Assembly: GCA_023014365.1 (NCBI GenBank)
Contig: JAEBUN010000005.1
Location: 1,860,001 to 1,924,000 of the forward strand
Length of the DNA: 64,000 bases
Source: Lepiota brunneoincarnata
Taxonomy: Eukaryota > Basidiomycota > Agaricomycetes > Agaricales > Agaricaceae
Direction: 5' to 3'
Below the pieces are notes generated by a model. It searched no databases and had not been told where the DNA came from. It worked only from the letters and a program-made list of their open reading frames with translations. This document shows, piece by piece, positions 34,084 to 45,070 of this stretch. The position numbers and the translations under genes were made by a program. Position 1 is the first letter of the stretch; each line of letters starts with the position of its first letter.

Positions 34084-34242
34084 GGCGAGGGGGAGGTATG
34101 AGATATGAACGGGGAGTAGGTCGTTGAGGGATGGCGGAAGACAGCGGGAAAGGTCTTCCGGGGGATGCCGTGATCACGTGATCAGCTTTTTTGATTACTT
34201 CCCCTTCACCACACGCGGCGATATTTAAGTCACTGGCTGAAC

Positions 34243-35476
34243 ATGGCCAATCCAAGACAACGGCGCAAGGCAAAATCATCGTCCCACCGTCCAGTATCTC
34301 ATTCCAGGCATGCAAAACGAAATCTGAAGAAAACACCTCGTAAGGCAGAAAACACCGTCGTAGCTAATTGGCTGACGCTACCGCTGATATAAAGCCATCC
34401 GAGGGCCAAAGGCGTTGCAAGACGCGTGGGATAAGCAGAAGACGGTTAGGCAAAAGTATGTTCTTTATAACTTTATTGAAACCACATACACCTTTACGTT
34501 GGAACAAATGATACTTCCTTTCGACCAGCCATAAACATTTACTGATCCCCTCATCTCACCAGCTATACTTCGCTAGGCTTGATCCACTCGCTGAACCCGC
34601 TGGCGTCTGGGGGTGCAGAGAACTCAGCAGTTCATATGCTGAAGAACGACTCTGGATCCGCTTCATCAGATACTCCAAAACATCCTCAGGGTTTTGGCAG
34701 AATAGTTCGCGATGAGGCCGGGGATATCGTCCAAGTAGAGCTAAGCGAAGATACGCCTTCGCTCGAGGAAGACGGCCCCGAACCCAACATGGAGCAACTG
34801 ACCCCGCCCATCGCACCCGAAGTCCTCTCCAGGTGGGCATCTGATAGGGCTATTCAGCATCAAAGTTCTCAGGTGGAAGGAAAGAGAGAACTTCTTGAAG
34901 GTGTGTTCCATTTCAAACCTCCATTCTGGTTTGGTGTGCGTAAGGGTTTGCCTCGACCTAATTGGTCGGGGACTGAGATAGGTTCACTGTCAAAGGTCGC
35001 TAAGCCTGATTGGCGGGGGGCCTCTAGCCAGGGAGTCGTCCGCCTCTGATTGGTGCGGGTTCCAGATTCATTATTGTTCATCTGTCAACGCCGACGTGTT
35101 TCAAATTTCGAGCACATGATCGTTTTGTTAGCTATCCACTAACTGGTGTTGAGCGATTCCCTCTTTTATGTTTAATTATTCTTTTTTTTCTTTTTGATTT
35201 ACCGCGAACCTGCATCTGATCGTTCTCCCATCAGCCCTTGAACAGCTATCCACGCCTAAAACGGCCTCGAACACCTTGTCATTTGGGGTATCCGGTGTTG
35301 GTCCACGTCATTCATCAGCCGGGGAAATAGCATACCTTGAGAGGCTGGTGAACAAGTACGGTGATGATGTAGAGAGTATGACAAAGGATAGGAGGTTGAA
35401 CCCTGAGCAGAGAACGGCAGGTGAACTACGGAAAGCATTACGCAGGGCGGGATTCGGTATCGGTTATTCAAGCTAA
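34243..35476 (+). CDS. NOP16: Nucleolar ribosome-biogenesis protein Nop16
   Basis: Nop16 joins pre-60S ribosomal particles in the nucleolus. The start MANPRQRRKAKSSSHR is typical, followed by HAKRNLKKTPPIRGPKALQ, then WDKQKTVRQNYTSLGL and LNPLASGG. The C-terminal block is YGDDVESMTKDRRLNPEQR followed by TAGELRKALRRAG, characteristic of the family. Introns: after 34348 (to 34396), 34456-34561 and a long one at 34901-35234 (334 nt against 50-60 nt elsewhere), joining RELLE to ALEQLSTP. The long intron holds three spaced ATTGG elements. Length about 240 residues is usual. Confidence 0.88.
34901..35234 (+). other. Unusually long NOP16 intron with three ATTGG elements
   Basis: At 334 nt this is one of the longest introns in the window. 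Three similar units, each ATTGG followed by a G-rich tail, start near 34961, 35009 and 35049. I looked for box C/D snoRNA motifs and found no convincing RTGATGA box. Confidence 0.4.
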
Positions 35477-36053
35477 CCGCATAATTCTAGCCGCCCATGC
35501 TAAACTTGCGTCTAACTCGTTAATGACTCGCTCCACTTTTGTTACTCAATAAGTACGGTTTCTTCGATGCCGGCGAGTCGGTGGATAAAGTGTAACGATC
35601 TTGAGGCCAAGCGTTGGAAGCCCTCGGTGGCTTACATCGCGAAAAGTCAGTGTCGTCGGCCACTGCTGAACAATCCCGCACACCGGTGTATCCTTTCGGG
35701 CGGAGGGCCATCGCGATGCAGTGTCACACAAGAATTGACTATACCCAATCAGGTAAAGATCGTCGATGTTGGGGGCCATAGCGGGTTCGGGGGTGTTCAC
35801 AGAGGGCGTATGTAAGAACCATACTTAGCACACATTGTCGCTGTCCCCTCCCAAAATTACCGTCATGGGCCCTATGGCATCGGCATGTTAAGTTGAGCGA
35901 GAGAAGAGATAAGGTTCAAGATGCTCCGTTGGGCCGTGGCCTTGGGCAATGAATGCCGAACGGAATTGGGGTATTCGACAGAAAGGGCTGATGAAATGGA
36001 GGTGATTTTAAACTCTCAGGCGTGTTCATTCCTTGCATTATTCAAAGTCATGG

Positions 36054-36086
<33 letters not shown>

Positions 36087-36617
36087 CGGCCAAGTCATGA
36101 TGTTGATTGACGTCAAACGAACATGGAGGTGCCCCTTTGCTGCGAGGACGACGAGGTTGAATGGGGAGTTACGGGTTGGGTTATTCAAACAGAGGATTCA
36201 TGAGAACAGAATCGGGAGGACCCTTGAGATTCCAAGGATTCAACTTCGGAAGACACGATTGGGTCGTGTTTTGATGGACCAATCAGAGTGGCGGATCTAA
36301 TTCAGTCATCGGATCGTGACCGGCGACTATTATTGAGTAACACATCCCTCGAACATCACCTCTTACTATCCACAAATAATGAATTTCCCTGATAATGCCT
36401 TCAACACCAAAGATCTCTCTGCGTTTTGCAGATCCGCTCGAGTCGTGCCACCATCCTGCCAGCATTCGCCAAGTCAATGTCACCTTGCTTCGCTATCTAG
36501 CCTTTTTGTCATTCCGTTACCTCCTTCCCCAGCCCCGAACCCGTTATAAAACAAGGAACTACCTACTTCCCTTTTCTGCTTCGATCCTTCACCCTTGACC
36601 TCGCCACTCCAACACTC
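35477..36617. other. Intergenic region with a GA microsatellite
   Basis: About 1.1 kb between NOP16 and the Zn2Cys6 gene. A perfect AG/GA dinucleotide repeat of about 30 bp lies at 36056-36085. No coding exon is supported on either strand. The last 250 bp, C/T-rich near the end, should be the promoter and leader of the regulator gene; an ATG at 36379 could begin an upstream open frame. Confidence 0.35.
36056..36085. repeat. (GA)n microsatellite
   Basis: About fifteen uninterrupted AG units, directly readable in the sequence. Confidence 0.9.
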
Positions 36618-39569
36618 ATGTCTCCTCGAGGTGCTTCCAACGCAGCCTCCTCGGCCGGTGTCAGTACCCGTAGTGCCAATGCCCCATACTCCCGCCGTTC
36701 TGCTAGCCAGCCCAAGTCTTCTCGTCAACAGTTTTCGGCGTGTGGGGCTTGCCGCATGAGAAGGTGGTGATCGCCCTTCCCCCTCCATTTCACTCCCATA
36801 CTCACCCAGTACCCCGCCTCTAGAGTTCGTTGTGACCTCAAGGACCTCGTGATCGCTACCGCAGGCCCAAATCCGTCTTGTTCAAACTGCAAGGAGCGGA
36901 ATATCAAATGCGTGTATGTTCCTTTTATTCAACATATCGTTGGGCTTCAGCTCACGGTCACACTAGGGACGAGTTCGCAGACGTAAAAGCTGTCAAGTTG
37001 CTTCGCCGCGGGCGCAGACTCCAACAGGTCGAGTGAGTTCCTGGTCTCTGTCATCAGCCCACGTCTCATTGCCAACACCTGATACTCCAGGGCTATCTAT
37101 GGTAAAACTTCTGATGCCCAAAGCAACACTGCCTCTACAACGCCACCTACCACCCGCTTGCCGAGCATCATTCCCAACCTTCGGCCCGAATTTTTTGCCT
37201 CTGCCTTCTGGTTGTGGTTCTCTATTCAACGTGAGTCTTTGTTGTCTCCTTTCGTAGCCCATTCGTCCTTATAATAATCATCCAGGCCCCATTTTGGACC
37301 CAATTGAATTCCCTTCCCGATTCTATGCCCACACTAAGGGGACCCAATCTCTTGGTCATGAGGGTGGGCTGATTGCTATGCTTTTGGTCGTCTGGGCTGC
37401 ATCCTTCGGTCTCGACGAGCGAGGCCTTTCCCCTGACAACCACGTTGGGGGTGACACGCTCGTTTTTTCCGCCAGCCATAAAGATGAAATGAATTTCCCT
37501 GACCCGAGAAAGCTCAAGGACACCTACCAGGACGGGAAATGGCGCGAAAGGAAAGACAAAACGGACGCAATGCTCCGTGAGATTCTTGAACTTATTGACT
37601 TCCATGGCGTGATGCGCCGCCCAACTTTGGATGGCGTCCGTGCCCTCCTTTTGATCTTACCTCTTCTCGAGGGTGTGTATTTTTCCTCCTCATCATTTTG
37701 CTCCCCCCACCCCTTAATTCAGTGTACTTCTCGCAGACACGCAAGCTTTAGAGAGAATTGCTATCCATGAAGCAACACTCTCCCAAGTTTTGGCGCTCTG
37801 TACTCATGGTCATGATACTTCCAGCCAAAGCTCGTTTGTTAACGATCACAGCGAGGCATTGATTCGTGCCCGCGTATTCTGGTATGCCCATTTACAAGAA
37901 GGCCTTATCACAGGCATGAAGGGCGGCCGCTTTGTCCTGTGCGTGTCTTGTTTCCTTACATGTGAAGCAAACCTGAACCCTGGTCTACCTACCAGTACAA
38001 ACGATGACCTCGATGTGTTCCAAAGGCTCTTACCCTCATTCTCATCAACCTACAGCTCTGGAGGTTCCATCTCTCAACAGCTGTTACATCATCAATTCCA
38101 TGACCGAAGTCAACCCTCTTTGACTAAAAGCTTTGAAGAATTGACTCAGATGACACGCATACCTCTTCGCCTCAACAACATTTGTCGCCGAGTCCACACT
38201 GTCCTGACTGGGATTAAGGCCGCAAAGTGTGCCGAGGAACATGGTTTAGTTGAAGCCAACGGGATGCGCGAGATATGGCGTGATCTCGATCGCTGCTGGT
38301 ATGATCTCGATGCTCTGAAAGAGACGATGCTCCAGGATGGGGATCCTACCCGCCGTGTTTACATCGAGCAATACGCGTGTGGATGGCAGGTAGGCCAATC
38401 CCTTCCTATAATCTCGAAACCAACAACCGAAATGTTCACCATTTTAGATATTCATCTTTGAATGCCACAACCTCATTCGCGAGTCGCTCAAACAGTATAT
38501 GTCAATCACACCCACTCAACAAATGTATTCGACTGCGCACTCTCCCCAGCGACCTTCGTCTGGCTCGTCAAGCTCTTCTCCATACCTTGCACCCCAACAT
38601 CTTCATGGGGTTGCAAGTCGAAAATGTTTGAATCGCCTACCCCATGTCGTGCACATCCTCAAACACCACCTCTCTAGTGGTACCGTGGAAGATACTGCAC
38701 TATTCCGATGGGACGCAGGTCTCATCAGAGACGGCTGCTTCTTCGCAGCCTATCTCGCCGCTACTCTTGACTCGGACTACCTTGAGGTCACTGCCGATGA
38801 CCCCGACCTGAAGGAAAGTGGTATCGAGGCTGTCCCTGCCCGCTATTCTACCGAAGAAAGCGTAGCAATATGCATGGCCGCTTTTTCAAGAATGAAATGG
38901 GTGTGTTCCAAGAGCGAAGAACGCCAGCAGACCATCAAGATGGTTTGGGACAACCGCAAAGGCCGGCGTCATCACCAGAGTCACCGGTCCGAGCCTGACA
39001 TCCACTACCGCCACCCACCCCTTTACGAACAACAGACTATCGAGACGGTAAACCCTCAATCAACGCAACACTCGGGCTTACAATCGGACCGTCCTTCTCT
39101 CCCACCTCTCAGTATGTTTGCAAATCAGAGACGAGTGGAATCTGCTCCTTCAACCTCGTATACGACCGATGGCGCAGGCACGAATGGCTGGCCTTGCTAT
39201 ACGCCACCAGGGACTGCAACCTCAGCGACTACAAGCACAGGTACTGGGCTTAGTGCGCGTGGGTCTCCTGTCTTCGCAAGCTTGGCGCCATACAAAGGCG
39301 AGGTTGATGAATCCTACTACCACAGTTCCGCTGGTGACATCGATCAATTCAGTTTCAATGTTCCCATCGTGGGACCTGTCGTCCGAGATACCCCCGTCTA
39401 CTCCCATCGCAGCCTACCCCACGATACGCCCGCCATGACGGGTAGCTCGACCTCAACATATCTCGGACAGGCTTTCGCTACGGTCAGTCCTTTAATCATG
39501 GGTCAGACGGTGCACGATCCTAACGGCTGTCCACAGTTCGGTGAGAACTGCAACGGCACTTATCATTAA
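36618..39569 (+). CDS. Zn(II)2Cys6 fungal transcription factor
   Basis: A DNA-binding regulator with an N-terminal binuclear zinc cluster and a fungal-specific middle homology region. The cluster reads CGACRMRR-VRC, a 15-residue linker, then CSNCKERNIKC, spacing CX2CX6CX15CX2CX6C; an intron after MRR splits it. A basic linker follows (KAVKLLRRGRRLQQVEAIYG). The middle region includes PILDPIEFPSRFYAH, MLLVVWAASFGLDE and RPTLDGVRALLLILPLLE. The C-terminal quarter is Ser/Thr/Pro-rich and disordered, ending NCNGTYH. About eight introns, no frame break. Targets cannot be inferred; no metabolic cluster adjoins it. Confidence 0.87.
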
Positions 39570-40836
39570 TAATACCTGGAGCGGCCAAGCTCAAGCTGGA
39601 GGAACACTCTTTTATTCTTTTGTGCTTTCTGATGACCTCATTCCTCTATTGCCATGATATATCCTCTTCGCATTGTGATACCATTGTTAGATTACATTTT
39701 TGCCTTTGGGTTATAACTCACTGTACTTTAAGTGTAATATCACGTAGCCGTAAAATGTAATTTTCGGTGTGAACATGTCCCCTGGAACGTGCACAGGTTG
39801 TACGTCACTCGATGATAATGCTGAGGAGGATAGGATTCCCCTAGGATTCAAGACCCTGAGCTAGAGAAAAGCATTGAGTTGCCCAAGCTTCGCTCCGCTT
39901 GCGGCACGAATGAACATGTCTGCAAAAATGGAAAAGGAAAAATGAATGCGCTGGCAATTTTTATCGCTGCGGGTCGTTCCAGCAGCTCATGAAGGCTATT
40001 TTGAGCAACTTCTGGGGCTATGGCCGTTATAGGCAGTGATCCCTTCCGTCGAGAATATTGATGTGAGAACCTTGATTATCACGATCCTGCATAATCGTGG
40101 GTTTTGGCACACAGTTTACTGCACGTCGAGGCTGGACATGTGGAGATAGGAGTAGGCGGGGGACAAGACCCAGCCAAGCGGACATCTTGGGGTTCGGTAA
40201 CTGATTGACACCATTTTTATTTTCATTTCCCCACAATGGAGCCTAACCCAGTTCTTGGGAGGGCCCCAAGTGCGCTGTCCCGACGGTGGACACTCAAACG
40301 TCCGCTTGCTCGGTAGCCCTCTGGTCATCCGCCGGCGGCTACCCAGCCACGAGAAGAAGCTACATGGGACGCCTCAGGAGACTATCGGTCAATGGGTAAA
40401 ATGAGCGCCAAGGCTCTTCGACGGTAATAAAGTTCAGAAGACACCCTGGTCATGCGTATCGACAGCTGATGGCCTTTACGGCGTGGAGTGGCGTCGATGA
40501 CCCGCCACATCGACATGGTGGGCTCCTGAAAAAAAGAAAAAAGAAAAAGAAAGAAAAAAAAAGAAACGTAAGGAGTGGTGATGATGGGGTCATGATCTAA
40601 AATTGAGGTAATGCACGAGACTGAATGCGTCTCCGGGAAGCCACGAAGTCGGCTCGACTCACAATATTCTGTGGCCCTTAGTCATTCACGAGTAATATAC
40701 ATTTTAGGAATTTAGGCTTTCCCTTTGTTCGGGTGCTATTCTAGGACAAACATGACCAAACATATTCCTATTCTAGATAGCTATACTGCGCTTAAAGTTA
40801 CCCATTAAACGCTCATCGCTCCCGACCCCATCCGTG
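39570..40836. other. Intergenic region, no gene seen
   Basis: About 1.27 kb between the zinc-cluster gene and the first zinc-ribbon gene. It starts with an AT-rich likely 3' untranslated region. Bases about 40528-40566 are almost pure A/G. Short open frames on both strands have no recognisable motif. Confidence 0.4.
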
Positions 40837-41420
40837 ATGTTCTGTAAGTCCACGTTGTGCTTCGAGCTCGGGCATTGTGTTGACAGGTTTATTCAGTTTT
40901 CATTCCACTCCTCTGTGAGACCCTGCCTCCGATCCTTCTATGCATAGCTCATAACCAGCCCTTGTACTTCTTCAGTTGGTTGTCAGACCAAGTTGAAGCC
41001 GGAAGCGAATCAAACACCACACGTCTGCCCTCGGTGCCACAACGGTAAGCACTGCCTCCTGTCGTTCTTCCGTTTGTTCCTAGAGCTCGTGGATCGCTAT
41101 CTCCAGTTTCCGTCTTCCCTGCGAAGAAGAGTACCTGGTTTGAGTTTTTCTTCATACCGGTGATACCGCTCTCCAGGAAACGCATATTGATGTGCACCAT
41201 TTGTCATTGGCAAGCCGTGATTGCTCAGGACGAGTACGTTCCTCTCTCTCTCTCTCTGACTTGTCCGGATCCTGCCTTATCGTCCAACAGCCGACCACCA
41301 TCAGGTGCTGGTGCAGCCAGCAGCAGAGCTGATCCACGACCCCGCGCCGCTCAAGGATGGGATGCACCGAATCGACCTGGCTATCAGCCCGGTTATATCC
41401 AATCCGGAACCCTCAAGTAA
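40837..41420 (+). CDS. Small zinc-ribbon protein, tandem copy A
   Basis: Four exons: 40837-40843 (only ATGTTCT), 40976-41044, 41107-41233 and 41291-41420, giving 110 residues. The product opens MFFGCQTKLKPEANQTPHV and carries a four-cysteine ribbon, CPRC ... CTIC, separated by a hydrophobic aromatic block (TWFEFFFIPVIPLSRKRI). It belongs to a fungal zinc-ribbon family that I know only as uncharacterised. The C-terminus is Pro/Gly/Tyr-rich (RPGYQPGYIQSG). The 132-nt first intron is long for this genome. The neighbour at 41650 has the same exon plan and an exon 2 of identical length (69 nt), so this is a tandem duplicate. Function unknown. Confidence 0.72.
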
Positions 41421-41649
41421 AGGGGGGCCCTTGTTTCACAATGCTCTATACCTGCCTTCCTTTTCTTGTGTACTCCTATAACTTATTTGGTCCTCAACAT
41501 GCCTGCTACATTTTGCTGTGCGATTGGAGCATTAGTAAGCTGGCTTGAACAAAGCCAAGCCTACTGCGGCGTAGTCGTTCGTCGCACACCGAGTTGCATA
41601 CGCAGCCCTTTCTCTCCCTCGTGGTGTCATCTGGCTATTTGTCGTGCAA

Positions 41650-42265
41650 ATGGACTTTGACTTTTGTAAGTGTACTACTTCTGATTGACTACATTAATAA
41701 TCGACATGGGGCTAGTCTGTCTGCCGCTGATATGTGGGTATTCATGGTGCTCGGAGGTGTTCCTGTAGCGGCTGATGCTGAAATGTTCTCGTCCGGTGAC
41801 AGTTGGTTGCTCAAGTTCAATTTCTCCCGACGAGGGACAACCTCACAGAGTCTGTCCCAACTGCCACAATAGTGAGTTCCTTGGGTTCCCGATGCCGGGG
41901 GTGGTTATGAAATGATGTCCCGGGAAAATACCAGTCTCGGTCACCAGTGGAAAGAAGCGTAACTGGTTCGAGCTCTGCTGCGTGCCCGTGATCCCTATGT
42001 CGAGCAGCCATGTTTGGATATGTTCGATTTGCAACTGGAGCGTGAAGACAAACCAGTACGCAGGCTCATCTTGGTCGTGCCACCGGGAAAATGCCCATTA
42101 CTGCTTGACAGATTCGAACCGCAACTACCTGGCATGGCACCGCCAGGCACCTACCATAGCCATTACCCTCCACCAGGACAGCCTCCTCAGTCTGGCCCAG
42201 GTCCATCTTATCCTCCTCAAGGAGGGTATTACCAGAGCCACCCCGCATCCGGGATGGCATCATAG
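41650..42265 (+). CDS. Small zinc-ribbon protein, tandem copy B
   Basis: Exons 41650-41665, 41803-41871, 41935-42055 and 42112-42265 give 119 residues. The sequence starts MDFDFFGCSSSISPDEGQPH, then CPNC, the aromatic block NWFELCCVPVIPMSSSHV, and CSIC. The C-terminal tail is Pro/Gly/Tyr/His-rich (YPPPGQPPQSGPGPSYPPQG). All introns are GT..AG; the first is 137 nt. Exon phases match copy A exactly. Divergence outside the ribbon is strong, so the duplication is not recent or the tails evolve quickly. It ends about 220 bp before YPT1 on the same strand. Confidence 0.75.
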
Positions 42266-42483
42266 CTGTCAATGTACAATGTTAAGTAGTGTAGGGAATA
42301 CATGCAGTTTGGGCAAGTACGGCAGGGGACCAGCCAATCAGGCGAGAGGGCCAAAAGCGGTCGGCCACGTGCACAAGAACGTAGCCACCTTTGGTTGTTT
42401 GACGCAGCCTTTCCTCTCTCTCAACGGCTCTACACCATTCGCTGTAGTCTTTGTCCCCACTTTCCTCCTCCTCACACACCATC

Positions 42484-43556
42484 ATGCACACAAGTGAATA
42501 CGATTACCTTTTCAAGCTCCTCCTCATTGGCGACTCTGGTGTCGGCAAGGTCAGTGGCAACCCCGCCCTCGTTCTCTCACACACAACTTCCCTGTATCTG
42601 ACTCGACTCCTCAGTCCTGTCTGCTCCTCCGTTTCGCAGACGACACGTACACCGAGAGTTACATCAGTACCATTGGCGTTGACTTCAAGATCCGTACCAT
42701 TGAGCTCGAGGGGAAGACGGTCAAACTTCAAATCGTGAGTCCACAATTCCTTTTTGCCAATGGCCACGAGGCACAACAAGTTGTTGGCCAAACCCTTGTT
42801 TTCGCCTGTCGCGTTGAGCTTAGGCTTGAACCCCTTGGTCTTATCCAACATATCCTGAGCTTTTACTGACGTTACCTGGAATCGTTCCACAGTGGGATAC
42901 GGCTGGTAAGAAGAGCTTTTATTGGCCTTTCTCCGTACCCTTGCTTACAGACAAATTTAGGTCAGGAACGTTTCAGGACTATCACATCGTCCTACTACCG
43001 AGGCGCCCATGGTATCATTGTCGTCTATGATGTTACAGACAACGGTGTGTCTCTTTGACCATGGGCCACATTCACCCGCTGATCGCCTGAATTTTCCTTT
43101 GCAGACACCTTCACAAACGTAAAGCAGTGGCTCCAAGAGATCGACCGGTACGCGTCTGAAGGTGTCAACAAGTTGCTTGTTGGCAACAAGTCAGATTTGA
43201 CTGGAAAGAAGGTCGTGGAGTACTCGGTCGCCAAGGTCCGTACGCTACAGCAAAAAGTCTACTATAGAAATGTTGGACCTAACGTACATTTCCAGGAATT
43301 TGCCGACCAACTCAACATTCCCTTCTTGGAGACCTCTGCCAAGAATGCCACCAACGTCGAACAAGCCTTCTTGACGATGGCTAAGCAGATCAAAGACAGG
43401 TGAGGTCTTTTTGATGAGCTATGATTCATCCGAACGACTCATGATTCTCTGTCTCGCAGGATGGGTTCCACTACTGCTCCATCGGGCGCCGCCAAGTCGA
43501 CAACAGTTACACCTGGCCAATCAGTGCAATCACAGCAGTCAAACAGCTGTTGCTGA
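42484..43556 (+). CDS. YPT1: Rab GTPase Ypt1/Rab1
   Basis: A small GTPase controlling ER-to-Golgi transport. G-box motifs are all intact: GDSGVGKS, the effector region [23 protein letters not shown] and ETSAK; the C-terminus NSCC is the double geranylgeranylation site. The product has 204 residues, the usual length. Seven exons: 42484-42549, 42615-42734, 42893-42905, 42961-43044, 43105-43235, 43296-43399, 43460-43556. The third is a 13-nt exon encoding WDTA plus one base. Introns are GT..AG, the second 158 nt. Identity as Rab1/Ypt1 rather than another Rab follows from the start [18 protein letters not shown] and the effector loop. Confidence 0.96.
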
Positions 43557-44139
43557 AGGATACCCTCTCATCCTGTTGTATGGCGTGTGTTGTTGATTCC
43601 TTCCCTTTGAGTGAGGTGCTGGAATTCTGCTGCTTGTTACACTTTTTTCCGCGCATACACCCACTACTGTATGGACCGATTCCCGCTTATTCACCTACCT
43701 GTTCTTTGTGTTAGTGCAGTCTCTGTCAACGGCCCAGTGGTAGTATCTGTGGTAATGTGTCGCCTGTGCGTTGAATAGAAGTTGCCGTTGCCCATCTGCG
43801 AAGCCGAGTGTTCTTCATGAAGGGTAGGCGTGCCGGCGAAACGGCTGGGAAGCTCCAACAGTATACAAGCTTAGATGTGGAGTAGTTCCACAGCACCCGC
43901 AACAGCAAGGACGGGTTGTTCGGTCTCTGGGCCTATTGCTCATTGAGCCGCCTGGCCGAGAGGCACTCGGTCAATGTGGACCCAAGTCTGCACACCAAGC
44001 AAGGATCCGCCGTTTCTATACTTGGTTATGGCCTTTGGGCGGGATGGGGGGGGGGGGCCAAGGTTGCTCGGTGCAAATATAGCCGGTAGGCGACGGTCCT
44101 GCTTGTCTTTCCAGAGCAGGTGGGGCAAATCCCGCTATA

Positions 44140-44352
44140 TCAGGTGCTGTTCCAATAATGAGAAACCAGAGTGTTTTTCCCTTCTCCATCCGTCGCCACC
44201 TGCTCATTCGTGGAAGAGAAACTTCTCCTTCGGATTTTTGAGGATGTGAGGGAAGTTTTCGAGTACGCGGGGGTTGCGCTCATTGGTACTCCTTGGGGAT
44301 CATTTCTTGACACTGTGGTGATGACTGGCCGGCGGACGTAAAGTAATGGCAT
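44140..44352 (-). CDS. Possible small Ser/Thr/Arg-rich protein
   Basis: An unspliced frame of 70 residues beginning MPLLYVRRPVITTVSRN, with GVPMSATPAYSKTSLTSS and then KIRRRSFSSTNEQVATDGEG. The RRRSFS stretch looks like a basophilic kinase site. The composition is more protein-like than the surrounding frames, but there is no family match I can name, no intron to confirm it and no clear 3' signal. It may equally be chance. Confidence 0.25.
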   Translation of the reverse strand: MPLLYVRRPVITTVSRNDPQGVPMSATPAYSKTSLTSSKIRRRSFSSTNEQVATDGEGKNTLVSHYWNST

Positions 44353-45051
44353 TGTAGGAGGTAGGTAGGAGAGCGTATGTATATATCTTTTTTTTTGTTT
44401 TTTGGCTGATATAGATAGAGCAGTGACCACAATGACAGATTGATGATATCCCTGAGTGAGTGGATTGGGGGGCGGAGACCCTTGAGAGAAAGAGAGCCGC
44501 CCCCACATGAAAACCATGATTAATTGCAAATGTGAATATTTATTTCCGCGTAGAAGCCCCTTCAGAACGGGTGGTTTGCGTGGTCCTCTGAAGGTTTGGG
44601 ATCGCTCACGGTTGTTCCCAGCGGATGCACATGATGCTGTTCTTCTGGCTTTCGCATGGGCATGGGGCCCTAGAAGAGATATCAAGTAGGATTAAACTCG
44701 TGTGTGTGGAAACCAATTGGGTTCCCCCAAAGATGAGACTTTTTGGAAATTGTGGACCGAGTCTTTGAAGATCCTTAGCCGGGGATCGTCGCAAACTACG
44801 GGATACTAGCGTTCTTAGTTTACTTTCCTTTGGTTTTCCTGGATTTGGAGATGGAGGTGCGTGATATACGGTACGTAGGAGAAGGAGATTAATTAATGAG
44901 ATCGTAGAACCCTGAGTCGCCTGTCCACTCTTTGTTACTTGGTGGGCGGGCCAGAATGGAGAACAACGGAAATGGTAAAAACCCGCATGATGCACGATGA
45001 CAGCTCACTTCAGCCACTCGACATGAATTACAAGCAACGCGGTCCGGCGAA

Positions 45052-45070
45052 CCCCCCCCCCCCCCCCCCC
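45052..45070. repeat. Poly-C tract, 19 C
   Basis: Uninterrupted C homopolymer in an intergenic region; the length may be unreliable in the assembly. Confidence 0.85.

Noticed and set aside
34013..34336. 107-codon minus frame over the NOP16 start
   Set aside because: Antisense to NOP16 exon 1; only its far end overlaps the real QCR10 first exon, in another frame.
34901..35234. Intronic snoRNA in NOP16
   Set aside because: No convincing C box or paired terminal stem was found, although the host gene type would fit.
35546..35815. Opposed 82- and 84-codon frames after NOP16
   Set aside because: Short, featureless and overlapping on both strands.
43930..44020. tRNA-like TGGCCGAG box
   Set aside because: No B box (GGTTCGA-type) at the right distance and no acceptor stem pairing.
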